Shown here piece after piece: positions 6,153-14,548 of a stretch of 64,000 nucleotides of DNA. The DNA is from ASV31 sp965229765 (GTDB taxonomy: Bacteria; Pseudomonadota; Alphaproteobacteria; Rhodobacterales; Rhodobacteraceae): positions 1,488,001 through 1,552,000 of the forward strand of contig CBDDJT010000004.1 of NCBI GenBank assembly GCA_965229765.1. The letters run 5' to 3'. The position numbers and the translations under genes are program-made. The first letter of the stretch is position 1. Each line of letters starts with the position of its first letter. Below the pieces are notes generated by a model that saw only the letters and a program-made list of their open reading frames with translations, was not told the DNA's origin and ran no database searches.

Positions 6153-7448
6153 TCAGAGGCCGGGGTAGATCGGGAAGCGGCCGCAGAGGTCCAGCACCTC
6201 TGCGCGGACCTTTTCTTCGACCGCGGCGTTGCCCTCGGCCCCGTTGGCGGCGAGCCCGTCCACCACATCGACGATCCAGCGGGCGATCTGGCGGAATTCC
6301 GGCTCTCCGAAGCCGCGGGTGGTGCCGGCGGGCGTGCCGAGGCGAATGCCGGAGGTGACGGTGGGCTTTTCGGTGTCGAAGGGGATGCCGTTCTTGTTGC
6401 AGGTGATATGCGCGCGGCCGAGCGCGGTTTCCGTGGCGTTGCCCTTGACGCCCTTGGGGCGCAGGTCGACGAGCAGCAGGTGGCTGTCGGTGCCGCCGGT
6501 CACGAGCGCGAGCCCGCCGGCCATCAGTTCGTCCCCGAGCGCGCGGGCATTGGCGACGACCTGGGCCTGGTAGTCCTTGAACTCTGGCCGCAGCGCCTCG
6601 CCGAAGGCGACGGCCTTTGCGGCGATGACATGCATCAGCGGGCCGCCCTGGATGCCGGGGAAGATGGCGGAGTTGATCTTTTTCGCGATCGCCTCGTCAT
6701 TCGTCAGGATCATGCCGCCGCGGGGGCCGCGCAGGGTCTTGTGCGTGGTGGTGGTGGCGACATGGACATGCGGGAAGGGCGAAGGATAGACCCCCGCCGC
6801 GATCAGGCCGGCGTAATGCGCCACATCGGCCAGCAGGAGCGCGCCGACGCTGTCGGCGATCTGGCGGAAGCGGGCGAAGTCGAGCGTGCGCGGGATGGCC
6901 GAGCCGCCGGCGATGATCATCTTCGGCTGGTGTTCGGCGGCGAGCGCGGCGACCTGATCGTAATCGACGTCAAGCGTGTCCTGCCGCACGCCGTACTGGA
7001 CGGCGTTGAACCACTTGCCCGACTGGTTCGGCGCCGCGCCGTGGGTGAGATGGCCACCGGCGTCAAGGCTCATCCCGAGGATGGTGTCGCCGGGTTTCAG
7101 AAGCGCGGTGAACACGCCCTGGTTGGCCTGGCTGCCCGAGTTGGGCTGGACGTTGGCGAAGCCGCAGCCGAAGAGCTGTTTCGCGCGGTCGATGGCCAGT
7201 TCCTCGACGATGTCGACGTACTGACAGCCGCCGTAGTAGCGGCGGCCCGGGTAGCCCTCGGCGTATTTGTTGGTCATCACGCTGCCCTGGGCCTGGAGCA
7301 CGGCGGCGGAGACGATGTTCTCGCTTGCGATCAGTTCGATCTCGTCGCGCTGGCGGCCAAGCTCCTTCTCGATGGCGCCGAAGACCTCTGTGTCGCGGGT
7401 TTCGAGACGCTCGGTGAAGAAGCCGGAGTCGCGGTGCGGGGCGTTCAT
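6153..7448 (-). CDS. glyA: Serine hydroxymethyltransferase
   Basis: PLP enzyme that interconverts serine plus tetrahydrofolate with glycine plus 5,10-methylene-THF in the cytosol. The product is 431 residues, the normal length. Visible motifs are LIASENIVS, the YAEGYPGRRYYGGC segment, DVAHYAGLIAAGVYPSP, and the PLP-lysine motif TTTTHKTLRGPRGG with Lys237. The ATG at 7448 is chosen because AAAGGA lies 9 nt upstream and the longer frame has no family similarity. It is divergent from NAD kinase across 176 bp. folD and fhs elsewhere in this window handle the same one-carbon pool. Confidence 0.97.
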   Translation of the reverse strand: MNAPHRDSGFFTERLETRDTEVFGAIEKELGRQRDEIELIASENIVSAAVLQAQGSVMTNKYAEGYPGRRYYGGCQYVDIVEELAIDRAKQLFGCGFANVQPNSGSQANQGVFTALLKPGDTILGMSLDAGGHLTHGAAPNQSGKWFNAVQYGVRQDTLDVDYDQVAALAAEHQPKMIIAGGSAIPRTLDFARFRQIADSVGALLLADVAHYAGLIAAGVYPSPFPHVHVATTTTHKTLRGPRGGMILTNDEAIAKKINSAIFPGIQGGPLMHVIAAKAVAFGEALRPEFKDYQAQVVANARALGDELMAGGLALVTGGTDSHLLLVDLRPKGVKGNATETALGRAHITCNKNGIPFDTEKPTVTSGIRLGTPAGTTRGFGEPEFRQIARWIVDVVDGLAANGAEGNAAVEEKVRAEVLDLCGRFPIYPGL

Positions 7449-7624
7449 GGGACAGCATCCTTTCGAGGGGCAGGCGGACTGTGGGGTCCATACAGCAAGG
7501 GAGATAGCCGAAAAAGCCCGGAAAGCGACGGTTGCGGCAATCGGCGCGGTGCGGGGCGTCGCGGATCGGCGCTTGTGTTTCCGATGGGCGCTTGCAATCT
7601 GGACCCCGGAAACCGGAGGGGCCC

Positions 7625-8395
7625 ATGCCCGGATGCAAGACCATTGCCCTGACCGACAGCGGGTCGGACGTCGCGCGGGCGGCACGGGCCGAACTGGACG
7701 CGCGATACGCGACCGTGCCGCTGGAGGAGGCGGACGTGATCGTGGCGCTGGGCGGCGACGGCTTCATGCTTCAGACGCTGCACGCGACGATGCATCTGGA
7801 CGTGCCGGTCTATGGCATGAACTGCGGCACGATCGGGTTCCTGATGAACGAGTACTCGGCCGATGCGCTGATGGAGAGGGTGGCGGCGGCGGAAGAGACC
7901 GTCATCAACCCCTTGGCGATGCGCGCGGTGGCGCAGGACGGCACCGTGCACAAGGCGCTGGCGATCAACGAGGTGTCGCTGCTGCGCGCGGGCCCGCAGG
8001 CGGCCAAGCTGCGGATCACGGTGGACGGCAAGCTGCGGATGCAGGAGCTGGTCTGCGACGGCGCGCTGGTGGCGACGCCCGCCGGATCCACGGCCTACAA
8101 CTATTCCGCGCATGGGCCGATCCTGCCGATCGGGACGGACGTGCTGGCGCTGACGGCGGTGGCGGCGTTCCGGCCCCGGCGCTGGCGCGGGGCGCTGTTG
8201 CCGCGCACGGCCAAGGTGCGCATCGACGTGCTGGAGCCGGACAAGCGCCCGGTGATGGCCGAGGCGGACAGCCGCGCCTCTGTCGGTCGGGTCGCGTCGG
8301 TCGAGGTGGGCACGGACCGCGACGTGGCGCACCGGCTGCTTTTCGATCCCGGCCACGGGCTGGAGGAACGGCTGATCCGGGAGCAGTTCGTCTGA
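7625..8395 (+). CDS. nadK: NAD kinase
   Basis: Phosphorylates NAD+ to NADP+ with ATP or polyphosphate in the cytoplasm. The 256-residue protein has the diagnostic GGDG loop at 43-46 (Asp45), the MNCGTIGFLMNEY segment, NEVSLLR, and the glycine-rich TPAGSTAYNYSAHGPI motif. It is on the short side, typical for alphaproteobacterial NadK. The ATG at 7625 follows a GGAGGGG site at proper distance; the upstream in-frame sequence is non-coding. The product appears complete and unremarkable. Confidence 0.95.
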   Translation: MPGCKTIALTDSGSDVARAARAELDARYATVPLEEADVIVALGGDGFMLQTLHATMHLDVPVYGMNCGTIGFLMNEYSADALMERVAAAEETVINPLAMRAVAQDGTVHKALAINEVSLLRAGPQAAKLRITVDGKLRMQELVCDGALVATPAGSTAYNYSAHGPILPIGTDVLALTAVAAFRPRRWRGALLPRTAKVRIDVLEPDKRPVMAEADSRASVGRVASVEVGTDRDVAHRLLFDPGHGLEERLIREQFV

Positions 8396-8448
8396 GGGGG
8401 GTGGGACTTGCGCGGCTTGTGTTGGGTGGGGTGGAGGCGTCGGCCCGG

Positions 8449-9267
8449 CTACCCCGCCAGCCTTGAATACAGGATCAACTCGGGCCGGTATTCGAAGTGC
8501 ATGCCGTCGAAGTGGTGCCACTTGCCCCCCCAGATGAAGCCGTAGCGCTCGAACGCGGCGACAAGGGGTTCGGGTATGCGGTTGTCGTAGGCGGCGGCCT
8601 GTCCCGGCGCGGCGCCGGACCAGCGCCAGTAGCCGCCCAGTTCGGTGTTCAGGTCCACCGCGATGCCGAAGCTGTGGACCGACAGGCGGTCGGTGCCCGC
8701 GATGGTGCGCCAGTTGAAGCTGCCGCCGGACTTGTCGAAATACACGTCGAAGGCGGGGCCCATGGCCGCGATGGCGTCGAGCGCGGCGGCAAGCTGGGCG
8801 TGGACGCAGTGCTTCGTCGCCACCTGAAAGCGGGTGGTGCGGGTCTGGCCGGTGTAGGCCACGGTGGTCAGGCCTTGGCGGGCGGCGCGGGCGCTGTCGA
8901 ACCAGAGCGCGCGGAAGAAGGCGTCGTTGCGCAGGCGGCCGGGGTCCTCCCAGGGGGTGCGGCGGCTGTCGAGGTCGAAGGCAAGGGGGTAGGTGTAGGT
9001 GAACTGGTCGCCCACGGTCGCATTGTCCAGCCGGTCGGCGGGGGAGACGTCGCGCGGGGGCTCGAAGGGCACGCTGGCGCCATCGGGCAGGGTGAGGGTG
9101 CCGCCGGCGCGGTCGGCCAACAGCCCCGGATAGGCGGTTTCAAGCGCGGTGGCCACCGGGTCGGCACTGGCGGGCAGGGGGATCGCCCGCCAGTCGGTCG
9201 CCACGCAGTCGGCCAGCGCCCCGGCGGCCCAGAGCGCAAGCGCCAGCGCCGCCGCAAGCGCGCGCAT
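8449..9267 (-). CDS. Secreted M15-family D-Ala-D-Ala carboxypeptidase-like protein
   Basis: A 272-residue protein with an N-terminal signal peptide (ALAAALALALWAAGALA), so periplasmic. The C-terminal half has the zinc ligands of peptidase family M15 (VanY/endolysin type): SVHSFGIAVDLN supplies His and Asp, and WHHFDGMHFEYRPE supplies the catalytic acid region and third His. It probably cleaves peptidoglycan stem peptides. The N-terminal 100 residues are not recognised. The start overlaps the stop of the preceding repeat-protein gene by one base (TGATG), so the two are coupled. The longer frame upstream is the shadow of that gene. Confidence 0.85.
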   Translation of the reverse strand: MRALAAALALALWAAGALADCVATDWRAIPLPASADPVATALETAYPGLLADRAGGTLTLPDGASVPFEPPRDVSPADRLDNATVGDQFTYTYPLAFDLDSRRTPWEDPGRLRNDAFFRALWFDSARAARQGLTTVAYTGQTRTTRFQVATKHCVHAQLAAALDAIAAMGPAFDVYFDKSGGSFNWRTIAGTDRLSVHSFGIAVDLNTELGGYWRWSGAAPGQAAAYDNRIPEPLVAAFERYGFIWGGKWHHFDGMHFEYRPELILYSRLAG

Positions 9268-10007
9268 CAGAAGACGTCGATGCGCAGGTAGGTGGCGGTG
9301 CCGCCGCGGCCGTAGATTTCCACGCGGATCAGCGACTCGCCGTTGACGATGGCGGCGCGGGCGGCGGGCGAGATATAGCCGTCGCGGATCATCGCCTCGG
9401 CCCGGGCGCGGTTGTCGGCGCTGGCAAAGAAGCTGTCCCATTCGTCAAGCGCGTCGCGTTCGCCAAAGCGGTGATAGTTGGCGCGGTCTTGTCGGATCAC
9501 CTGCCACGGCTCTGTCAGGCGCGCGCCGTTCGAGTTGAAATGGTCGTTCCAGCTGAGATAGGCGCGGTAGGTTTCCATCAGCTCGGTGTCGCCCGGCGCA
9601 GGGGCCGCACCCTGCACGGTGCCGCCGCCGACAACGTCGACGCGAATCGCCGTGCCGGTGGTGCCACGACCGTAGATTTCCACGGTCACCAGAGCCTCGC
9701 CGTTGACGATGGAGGCGCGGGCGGCGGGCGAGATATAGCCGTTGGCGAGCATTCGTTCCGCCGCGGCGCGGTTGTCGATGCTGGCAAAGAAGCTGTCCCA
9801 TTCGTCGAGCGGATCACGCTCGCCAAAGCGGTGATAGTTGGCGCGGTCCTGTCGGATCACCTGCCACGGCTCTGTCAGGCGCGCGCCGTTCGAGTTGAAA
9901 TGGTCGTTCCAGCTGAGATAGGCGGTGTAGGTTTCAAGAAGCTGCTGGGCGCTGGCCGCTGCGGGCAGCGTCAGGACCAGGCCGAGGGCGAGGAGAAGCC
10001 TGCGCAT
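9267..10007 (-). CDS. Secreted protein of two near-identical ~100-residue repeats
   Basis: A 246-residue protein: signal peptide 1-20 (LALGLVLTLPAAASA), repeat 1 from about residue 25, repeat 2 from about residue 145, each ending in a short strand segment (VTVEIYGRG / IRVEIYGRG). Both repeats hold YLSWNDHFNSNGARLTEPWQ and RANYHRFGERD. I recognise no named domain. The offset is exactly 360 bp, and long blocks of the two halves are nearly identical in DNA, indicating recent duplication or gene conversion. It is co-transcribed with the M15 peptidase, which suggests an envelope function. Confidence 0.8.
   Translation of the reverse strand: MRRLLLALGLVLTLPAAASAQQLLETYTAYLSWNDHFNSNGARLTEPWQVIRQDRANYHRFGERDPLDEWDSFFASIDNRAAAERMLANGYISPAARASIVNGEALVTVEIYGRGTTGTAIRVDVVGGGTVQGAAPAPGDTELMETYRAYLSWNDHFNSNGARLTEPWQVIRQDRANYHRFGERDALDEWDSFFASADNRARAEAMIRDGYISPAARAAIVNGESLIRVEIYGRGGTATYLRIDVF
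9459..9924. repeat. Internal tandem duplication, 360-bp offset
   Basis: Bases 9481-9564 match 9841-9924 with one difference (T/C at the ninth base), and identity continues upstream to about 9459/9819. The two units encode the same residues of the secreted repeat protein. Silent positions also match, so the copies have been homogenised recently. Confidence 0.85.
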
Positions 10008-10097
10008 GGGGGTCTTCCTTTCCTTGGCCGCGCGTGCGGCGGCGGGATCAGCCTAGGCCCCCGCGGGGACGGGGCCCTTGACGCGGATCAAGTCGCT

Positions 10098-11465
10098 TCA
10101 GGCGACTTCGGCAAACACCTGCTTCAGCGCGGCGCGGAGCTTGTCGAACATCTCGTCCATCTGCGGCTCGGTGATGATGAAGGGCGGGCAGAGGACGATG
10201 GACTGGCCCAGCGGCCGGCAGATCAGCCCGTGATCGGTGCAGGTGTTGGCGATGCGCTCGCTGACCGACAGATGGCCTTCGAAGGGGGTCTTTGTGTCCT
10301 TGTCGCGCACCGCTTCCAGCGCGCCCATCAGGCCCTTGCCGCGCCATTCGCCGATGTTGGGGTTGTCGGCCAGGTCCGCCAGCCCGGCCTGGAAGCGCGG
10401 CGTCAGGCGGCGGACGTTGTCCAGAAGACCCTCGTTCAGGATCACGTCGATGGCCTTGAGCGCGATGGCGCAGCCGACCGGGTGGCCCGAAGCGGTAAAG
10501 CCGTGCGGGAACTCTTCGACCTCCTGCGCGGCGGCGTCGAGCCGGTCGCAAAGCTCCGGCCCCAGGATGATGGCGCCCATCGGGAAATAGCCCGCCGTCA
10601 TCGCCTTGGACGCGATGATCGCGTCGGGGGTGAAACCGTAGGTCTGGCAGCCCCAGACCTCGCCCGTGCGGCCGAAACCGCAGATCACCTCGTCCGCGAT
10701 CAGCGGGATGCCATGCGCCTTCAGGATCGGCTGGATCGCCTGGAAATAGCCGTCCGACGGCGGAATCACGCCGCCCGCGCCCATCACGGGTTCGGCGAAG
10801 AAGCCCGCGATGGTGTCGGCGCCCTCGCGCGCGATCACCTCTTCCAGCTCGGCCGCCATGCGCGCGGTAAATTCCGCCTCGGTCTCTCCATCCCGGCCCT
10901 CGCGCCAGTAATGCGGGCAGGTCAGGTGAAGAAAGCCCGGCAGCGGCAGCCCGAAAAGCGCGTTGTAGGGCTTGCCCGTCATCGAGGCCGACACCGCGGT
11001 GACGCCGTGATAGCCATTGATCCGCGTCAGGATCTTGCGGCGATCGGGCTTGCCCTCGACCCGGTTCAGAAGCCACAGCATCTTGACCATGGTGTCGTTG
11101 GCTTCCGAGCCGGACGATGTATAGAACACCTTGCCCCGCTCGTAGGGCGAGACCTCGACCAGCTTTTCCGACAGCATCACGGTCTGGTCCGACAGCCGTC
11201 CGAAAAAGGCATGGTAGCCGGGGAAGCGGTCGTACTGCGCCTTGGCGGCGTCTGCGAGCCCGGGGTGGTCAAAGCCCGCCACCATGTTCCACAGCCCCGA
11301 GTTGGCATCCAGATACCTGCGCCCGTGCACGTCGATGACATAGGGGCCCTCGCCATGGGTCAGCACCACCGCGCCGCGATCCTCGATCGAGGGCAGGTCG
11401 GTGAAGCCGTAGAAGGTGTTGCGGTCGGCTCTTGCCTCCCAGCTGTTCGGGGCTTGGTCGCGCAT
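10098..11465 (-). CDS. Class III omega-aminotransferase (putative amine--pyruvate transaminase)
   Basis: A PLP enzyme of 455 residues that likely moves the terminal amino group of an amine to pyruvate. Motifs: DLPSIEDRG, YLDANSGLWNMVAGFDHP, YTSSGSEANDTMVKM, the PLP-anchoring DEVICGFGRTGEVWG and SKAMTAGYFPMGA with the Schiff-base lysine, then GFTASGHPVG. It resembles putrescine-pyruvate (SpuC-like) enzymes, and the nearby PuuA/PuuB-like genes support an amine substrate. Which amine is used cannot be read from the sequence. It starts at ATG 11465, 29 bp after the GFA-family gene, so the two are probably co-transcribed. Confidence 0.88.
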   Translation of the reverse strand: MRDQAPNSWEARADRNTFYGFTDLPSIEDRGAVVLTHGEGPYVIDVHGRRYLDANSGLWNMVAGFDHPGLADAAKAQYDRFPGYHAFFGRLSDQTVMLSEKLVEVSPYERGKVFYTSSGSEANDTMVKMLWLLNRVEGKPDRRKILTRINGYHGVTAVSASMTGKPYNALFGLPLPGFLHLTCPHYWREGRDGETEAEFTARMAAELEEVIAREGADTIAGFFAEPVMGAGGVIPPSDGYFQAIQPILKAHGIPLIADEVICGFGRTGEVWGCQTYGFTPDAIIASKAMTAGYFPMGAIILGPELCDRLDAAAQEVEEFPHGFTASGHPVGCAIALKAIDVILNEGLLDNVRRLTPRFQAGLADLADNPNIGEWRGKGLMGALEAVRDKDTKTPFEGHLSVSERIANTCTDHGLICRPLGQSIVLCPPFIITEPQMDEMFDKLRAALKQVFAEVA

Positions 11466-11494
11466 CGGGATCTCCAGGGTGGAACTGCCCGAGC

Positions 11495-11923
11495 CTATCT
11501 CCGCTTCGCGGAGGGTTCAATCTGTCCCGAAGGGCCATGAAGCCGCGGCAGGTCATCCCCCATGTTCATCCAGCCCAGCGCCTCTTCGGCGTGGAAATGC
11601 CGGTCGGGCGGCAGCGTCTCGGCATCGTCCAGCGTGGCGGTATAGCCGTGGATCTCTGCGGGGTGGCGGTGGCTTTCAAAGGCCATCTGCGTGCCACAGC
11701 GCGGGCAAAAGCTGCGCAGGACGCCGCGGCTGCTCTCGTAACGGGCCGGCGCGCCACCGGACCAGCGCCAGGCGCTGTCTCGGACCCCGAAGAACGCCGT
11801 GACGGGCGATGCCGTCGCGCGCCGGCAGCTTTCGCAATGGCAGAACCCCGTCCAGATCACCGCGCCGGGGTCGAACTTGAAGCGCACATGGCCGCACAGA
11901 CAGCGGCCCGAACCCGTGGTCAT
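11495..11923 (-). CDS. GFA/CENP-V family zinc-binding protein
   Basis: A 142-residue cytoplasmic protein of the glutathione-dependent formaldehyde-activating-enzyme-like family. The zinc ligands are visible as CLCGHVRF near the N-terminus, CHCESCRRATAS and CPRCGTQMAFES. Most members have no proven activity; some bind glutathione adducts. It lies directly upstream of the class III aminotransferase on the same strand and is divergent from the LysR regulator across 90 bp. A role in handling an aldehyde made by amine oxidation would fit, but that is inference. Confidence 0.85.
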   Translation of the reverse strand: MTTGSGRCLCGHVRFKFDPGAVIWTGFCHCESCRRATASPVTAFFGVRDSAWRWSGGAPARYESSRGVLRSFCPRCGTQMAFESHRHPAEIHGYTATLDDAETLPPDRHFHAEEALGWMNMGDDLPRLHGPSGQIEPSAKRR

Positions 11924-12013
11924 GAACCTGTCCTCCCTGCCGGGCAGGATGCGCCACGTTGCGCGGGGACTGCAACCGCCCTAGCTTGGGCGCGGCAACA
12001 AGGGGCGAAACGC

Positions 12014-12991
12014 ATGGCCGAAACGGCGGGCCGCATCACGCTTTGGGGGATCGAGGTGTTCGTGGCCGCGGCCGAGGAAACCTCGATCTCGGCGGCGGCG
12101 CGGCGTCTGGATGCCAGCCCGTCCGCGATCAGCCAGCAATTGACGAACCTCGAGGCCGCGCTGGGCACCGCGCTTTTGAACCGGGGCGAACGCCCGATGA
12201 CCCTCACCCCCGCCGGAGAGCTTTTCCGCCGCCGCGCCCAGTCGATCCTGAACGAGGCGGCGCAGGCCCGCGCCGAACTTGCGATGCAGGACCTGTCGCG
12301 GCTGACGACCCTGCGGCTGGGCATGATCGAGGATTTTGACGCCAACGTCACGCCGCGCCTGCTGCAGGGGATGGCGGGCACGCTGACCGGCGCGCAGTTC
12401 CTGCTGGAAACCGGGGCCAGCCACCATCTTCTGGACCTGCTCGAGGCGCGCGCGCTCGACATGATCGTGGCCGCCGAGATGGGGGCCGAAGCCGAGTGGA
12501 TGGAGGTGCACCCGATACTGGAAGAGCCGGTGGTGGCCGCGGTGCCGCGCGGCGCGATCGCCGAGGGCGCCGACGTCATGGCCACCCTGCGCCAGTTGCC
12601 GCTGATCCAGTACACCCAGCGCCACCACATGGGCCGTGCGATCAGCGCGCATCTGGCGCGCCAGAACCTGCGGCTGGCACACCGGTTCGAGCTCGACAGC
12701 TACCACGCGATCATGGCGATGGTGGCGGCCGGGCTGGGCTGGACGATCCTCACGCCGCTGGGGTTTCTGCACGCCCACCGCTTCCGCGACCAGGCCGACG
12801 TGCTGCCGCTTCCGTTCCAGCCTCTGACGCGCACGATCTCGCTGACCGCGCGGCGCGGCATCCTGCAAGGCATGCCGGCGGACGTGGCACATGACCTGCG
12901 CGGGCTCGTGTCCGAACTCATCGTGGCGCCGGGCCTCGCGCGCATGCCCTGGCTCGACGGCGCGCTGCGCGTCCTCGGGCCAGAGCGCTGA
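12014..12991 (+). CDS. LysR-family transcriptional regulator
   Basis: A 325-residue LysR regulator. The N-terminal winged helix-turn-helix spans about residues 8-66 (SISAAARRLDASPSAISQQL, then TPAGELFRRRA). The remainder is the periplasmic-binding-type effector domain. ATG 12014 is chosen because the protein start matches the family and the long upstream frame is only an antisense shadow of the GFA gene. It is divergent from the GFA-aminotransferase pair, the usual arrangement for a LysR protein and its target, so it may control that operon. Its 3' end carries copy B of the dispersed repeat. Confidence 0.93.
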   Translation: MAETAGRITLWGIEVFVAAAEETSISAAARRLDASPSAISQQLTNLEAALGTALLNRGERPMTLTPAGELFRRRAQSILNEAAQARAELAMQDLSRLTTLRLGMIEDFDANVTPRLLQGMAGTLTGAQFLLETGASHHLLDLLEARALDMIVAAEMGAEAEWMEVHPILEEPVVAAVPRGAIAEGADVMATLRQLPLIQYTQRHHMGRAISAHLARQNLRLAHRFELDSYHAIMAMVAAGLGWTILTPLGFLHAHRFRDQADVLPLPFQPLTRTISLTARRGILQGMPADVAHDLRGLVSELIVAPGLARMPWLDGALRVLGPER

Positions 12992-13013
12992 GGCCCGGAA
13001 CGCCACCCCCGCC

Positions 13014-13090
13014 CCCGTCTTCTTCTGTTCGAAAATACTCTCGGGGGTGAATGCGCCGCAGGCGCAGAGGGGGCAGACAGCCCCCTCCCT
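13014..13090 (+). repeat. Dispersed 3'-end repeat, copy B (77 bp, identical to copy A)
   Basis: It starts 22 bases after the LysR stop on the same strand. It reads GTCTTCTTCTGTTC, GAAAATACTC, a GCGCCGCAGGCGC hairpin and a short G/C tract. It is an exact reverse complement of 4608-4684. Further GCCGCAGGCGGC hairpins follow to about 13175. Confidence 0.8.
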
Positions 13091-13176
13091 TCCCTCGATC
13101 GCACCGGCGCGCGGGCGCCGCAGGCGGCCGCGCGCCCCCGGGCGACGCCGCAGGCGGCGCAACCCCGAAGGGCGCT

Positions 13177-14370
13177 TCAGGTGCCGTAGGCCAGTGCGGG
13201 GCCCTTCACGTCCTCGGCCGCGCCGGTCAGGGCGGCGGCGATCATGTCGAGCTCTGGCAGCGTCAGGCGGGCGGGCAGGCGGGCGTCGCAGGCGCGCATC
13301 AGCATGGCGCGGGTCTGCGCCAGTTCCGGCAGCTCGCCAAGGAACTGCCAGTTCCAGAAGGCACGCGCGTTGTCGTCGGACAGCCCGAACACCTGCACCT
13401 TGACCCCGCGGGCGGCGGCGGCCTCCTGGAAGGCCAGCGTTTCGGCGTCGCTGAAGCCCACGAGGTTGAACTGGATCGAATCCGGGGCGCGCTGTTCCTT
13501 GGGCAGGGGCGGCGGCACGTCGAGCCAGGGCGAGGTGTTGAGTCGCGCGGCCACGTGATCGTGGTTGCGGCGTCCGTCGCGCACCCGGCGCGGGATCTCG
13601 GCCAGTTGCGGCCGGACGAGCGCCGCCGACATGTTCGACAGGCGCGTGTTGTAGAGCGGCAGCTTGTTCTGCCAGCGCGCGAAGGCGTCGTGCAGGACGG
13701 GGTGTTTCTTCCAGTTGTGTTCATAGGCGCCCGACATGATGACGGCGCGTGCCATGATGTCGGGGTCGTCGGTGATCAGGATGCCGCCTTCGCCCGCGTT
13801 CAGCAGCTTGTAGGACTGGAACGAAAAGCAGCCGATGCGTCCGATGGTGCCGATCTTGCGGCCGTCCCATTCGGTGCCCAGCGAGTGGGCGGCGTCCTCT
13901 ATGACGGGCAGGCCGCGCGCCTCGGCCAGCGCCATGATCGCGTCCATGTCCGAGGTGTGGCCGCGCATGTGGCTTATCATCACCGCGGCGATGCTGTCGT
14001 CCAGCCTGGCCTCGAAATCGGCCATGTCGACGCGGTAGTTCGCGCCGACCTCGACAAGCACGGGCGTGCAGTCGGCGTGGACCACCGCAGAGGGCACGGC
14101 GGCGAAGGTGAAGGCCGGGATCAGCACGCGCGCGCCGCGCGGCAGGCCCAGTGCCTTGAGCGAGAGAAACAGCGCCGCCGAGCAGGAGGCCACGGCCAGT
14201 GCGTATTTCGCGCCCATCGCCCTGGCGAATTCGGCTTCCAGCAGCGCGACGGGCGCATCGGCGGGCGCGGTGTAGCGGAACAGGTCGCCCGAGGCGAGCA
14301 GGCGGTCGATCTCTGCCCGGGCGGCGGGCGGGATCGGTTCGGCGTCGTAGACGTTTGGCGGCAGGGTCAT
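13177..14370 (-). CDS. DegT/DnrJ/EryC1-family PLP aminotransferase
   Basis: A 397-residue protein of the sugar-aminotransferase/DegT family. The visible family motifs are AVASCSAALFLSLKALG, IPAFTFAAVPSAVVHADC, EDAAHSLGTEWDGR, and the PLP lysine in CFSFQSYKLLNAGEGG (near residue 191), followed by RLSNMSAALVRPQL. Such enzymes usually make amino sugars, but there are no sugar or polysaccharide genes nearby. The neighbours are amine-catabolic genes, so another amino donor or acceptor is possible. The gene is isolated by 185 bp and 178 bp on either side. Confidence 0.88.
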   Translation of the reverse strand: MTLPPNVYDAEPIPPAARAEIDRLLASGDLFRYTAPADAPVALLEAEFARAMGAKYALAVASCSAALFLSLKALGLPRGARVLIPAFTFAAVPSAVVHADCTPVLVEVGANYRVDMADFEARLDDSIAAVMISHMRGHTSDMDAIMALAEARGLPVIEDAAHSLGTEWDGRKIGTIGRIGCFSFQSYKLLNAGEGGILITDDPDIMARAVIMSGAYEHNWKKHPVLHDAFARWQNKLPLYNTRLSNMSAALVRPQLAEIPRRVRDGRRNHDHVAARLNTSPWLDVPPPLPKEQRAPDSIQFNLVGFSDAETLAFQEAAAARGVKVQVFGLSDDNARAFWNWQFLGELPELAQTRAMLMRACDARLPARLTLPELDMIAAALTGAAEDVKGPALAYGT

Positions 14371-14488
14371 GTTCCGATTTCCCGAAAGTAGATTTCAGGA
14401 TTTCTGTAAATGATCCGCCGGGGAAAGGCGAGAGGAAAAGGCCGGGCCTGACCTTGCGTCACGCGGCGTGGCGCAGGCGGGCCGAACG

Positions 14489-14539
14489 CGCCTGCGGCGC
14501 GTGCCTTCGGCGAGAGTATTTGGGAACAGAAGAAGGCGG
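14489..14539 (-). repeat. Dispersed 3'-end repeat, copy D
   Basis: On the minus strand it begins 10 bases after the oxidase stop with CCGCCTTCTTCTGTTC, then CCAAATACTC, and ends in a GCGCCGCAGGCGC hairpin. Same layout as copies A and B with a shorter middle. Confidence 0.7.
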
Positions 14540-14548
14540 AGGGGCGGG

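Noticed and set aside
7449..7624. Possible glycine or folate riboswitch between glyA and nadK
   Set aside because: No conserved aptamer pattern could be seen; only short stems such as CCGG-AAA-CCGG near nadK.
11432..12013. Long in-frame extension upstream of the LysR gene
   Set aside because: The extra 194 codons run antisense through the GFA-family gene, have no regulator similarity, and a good start exists at 12014.
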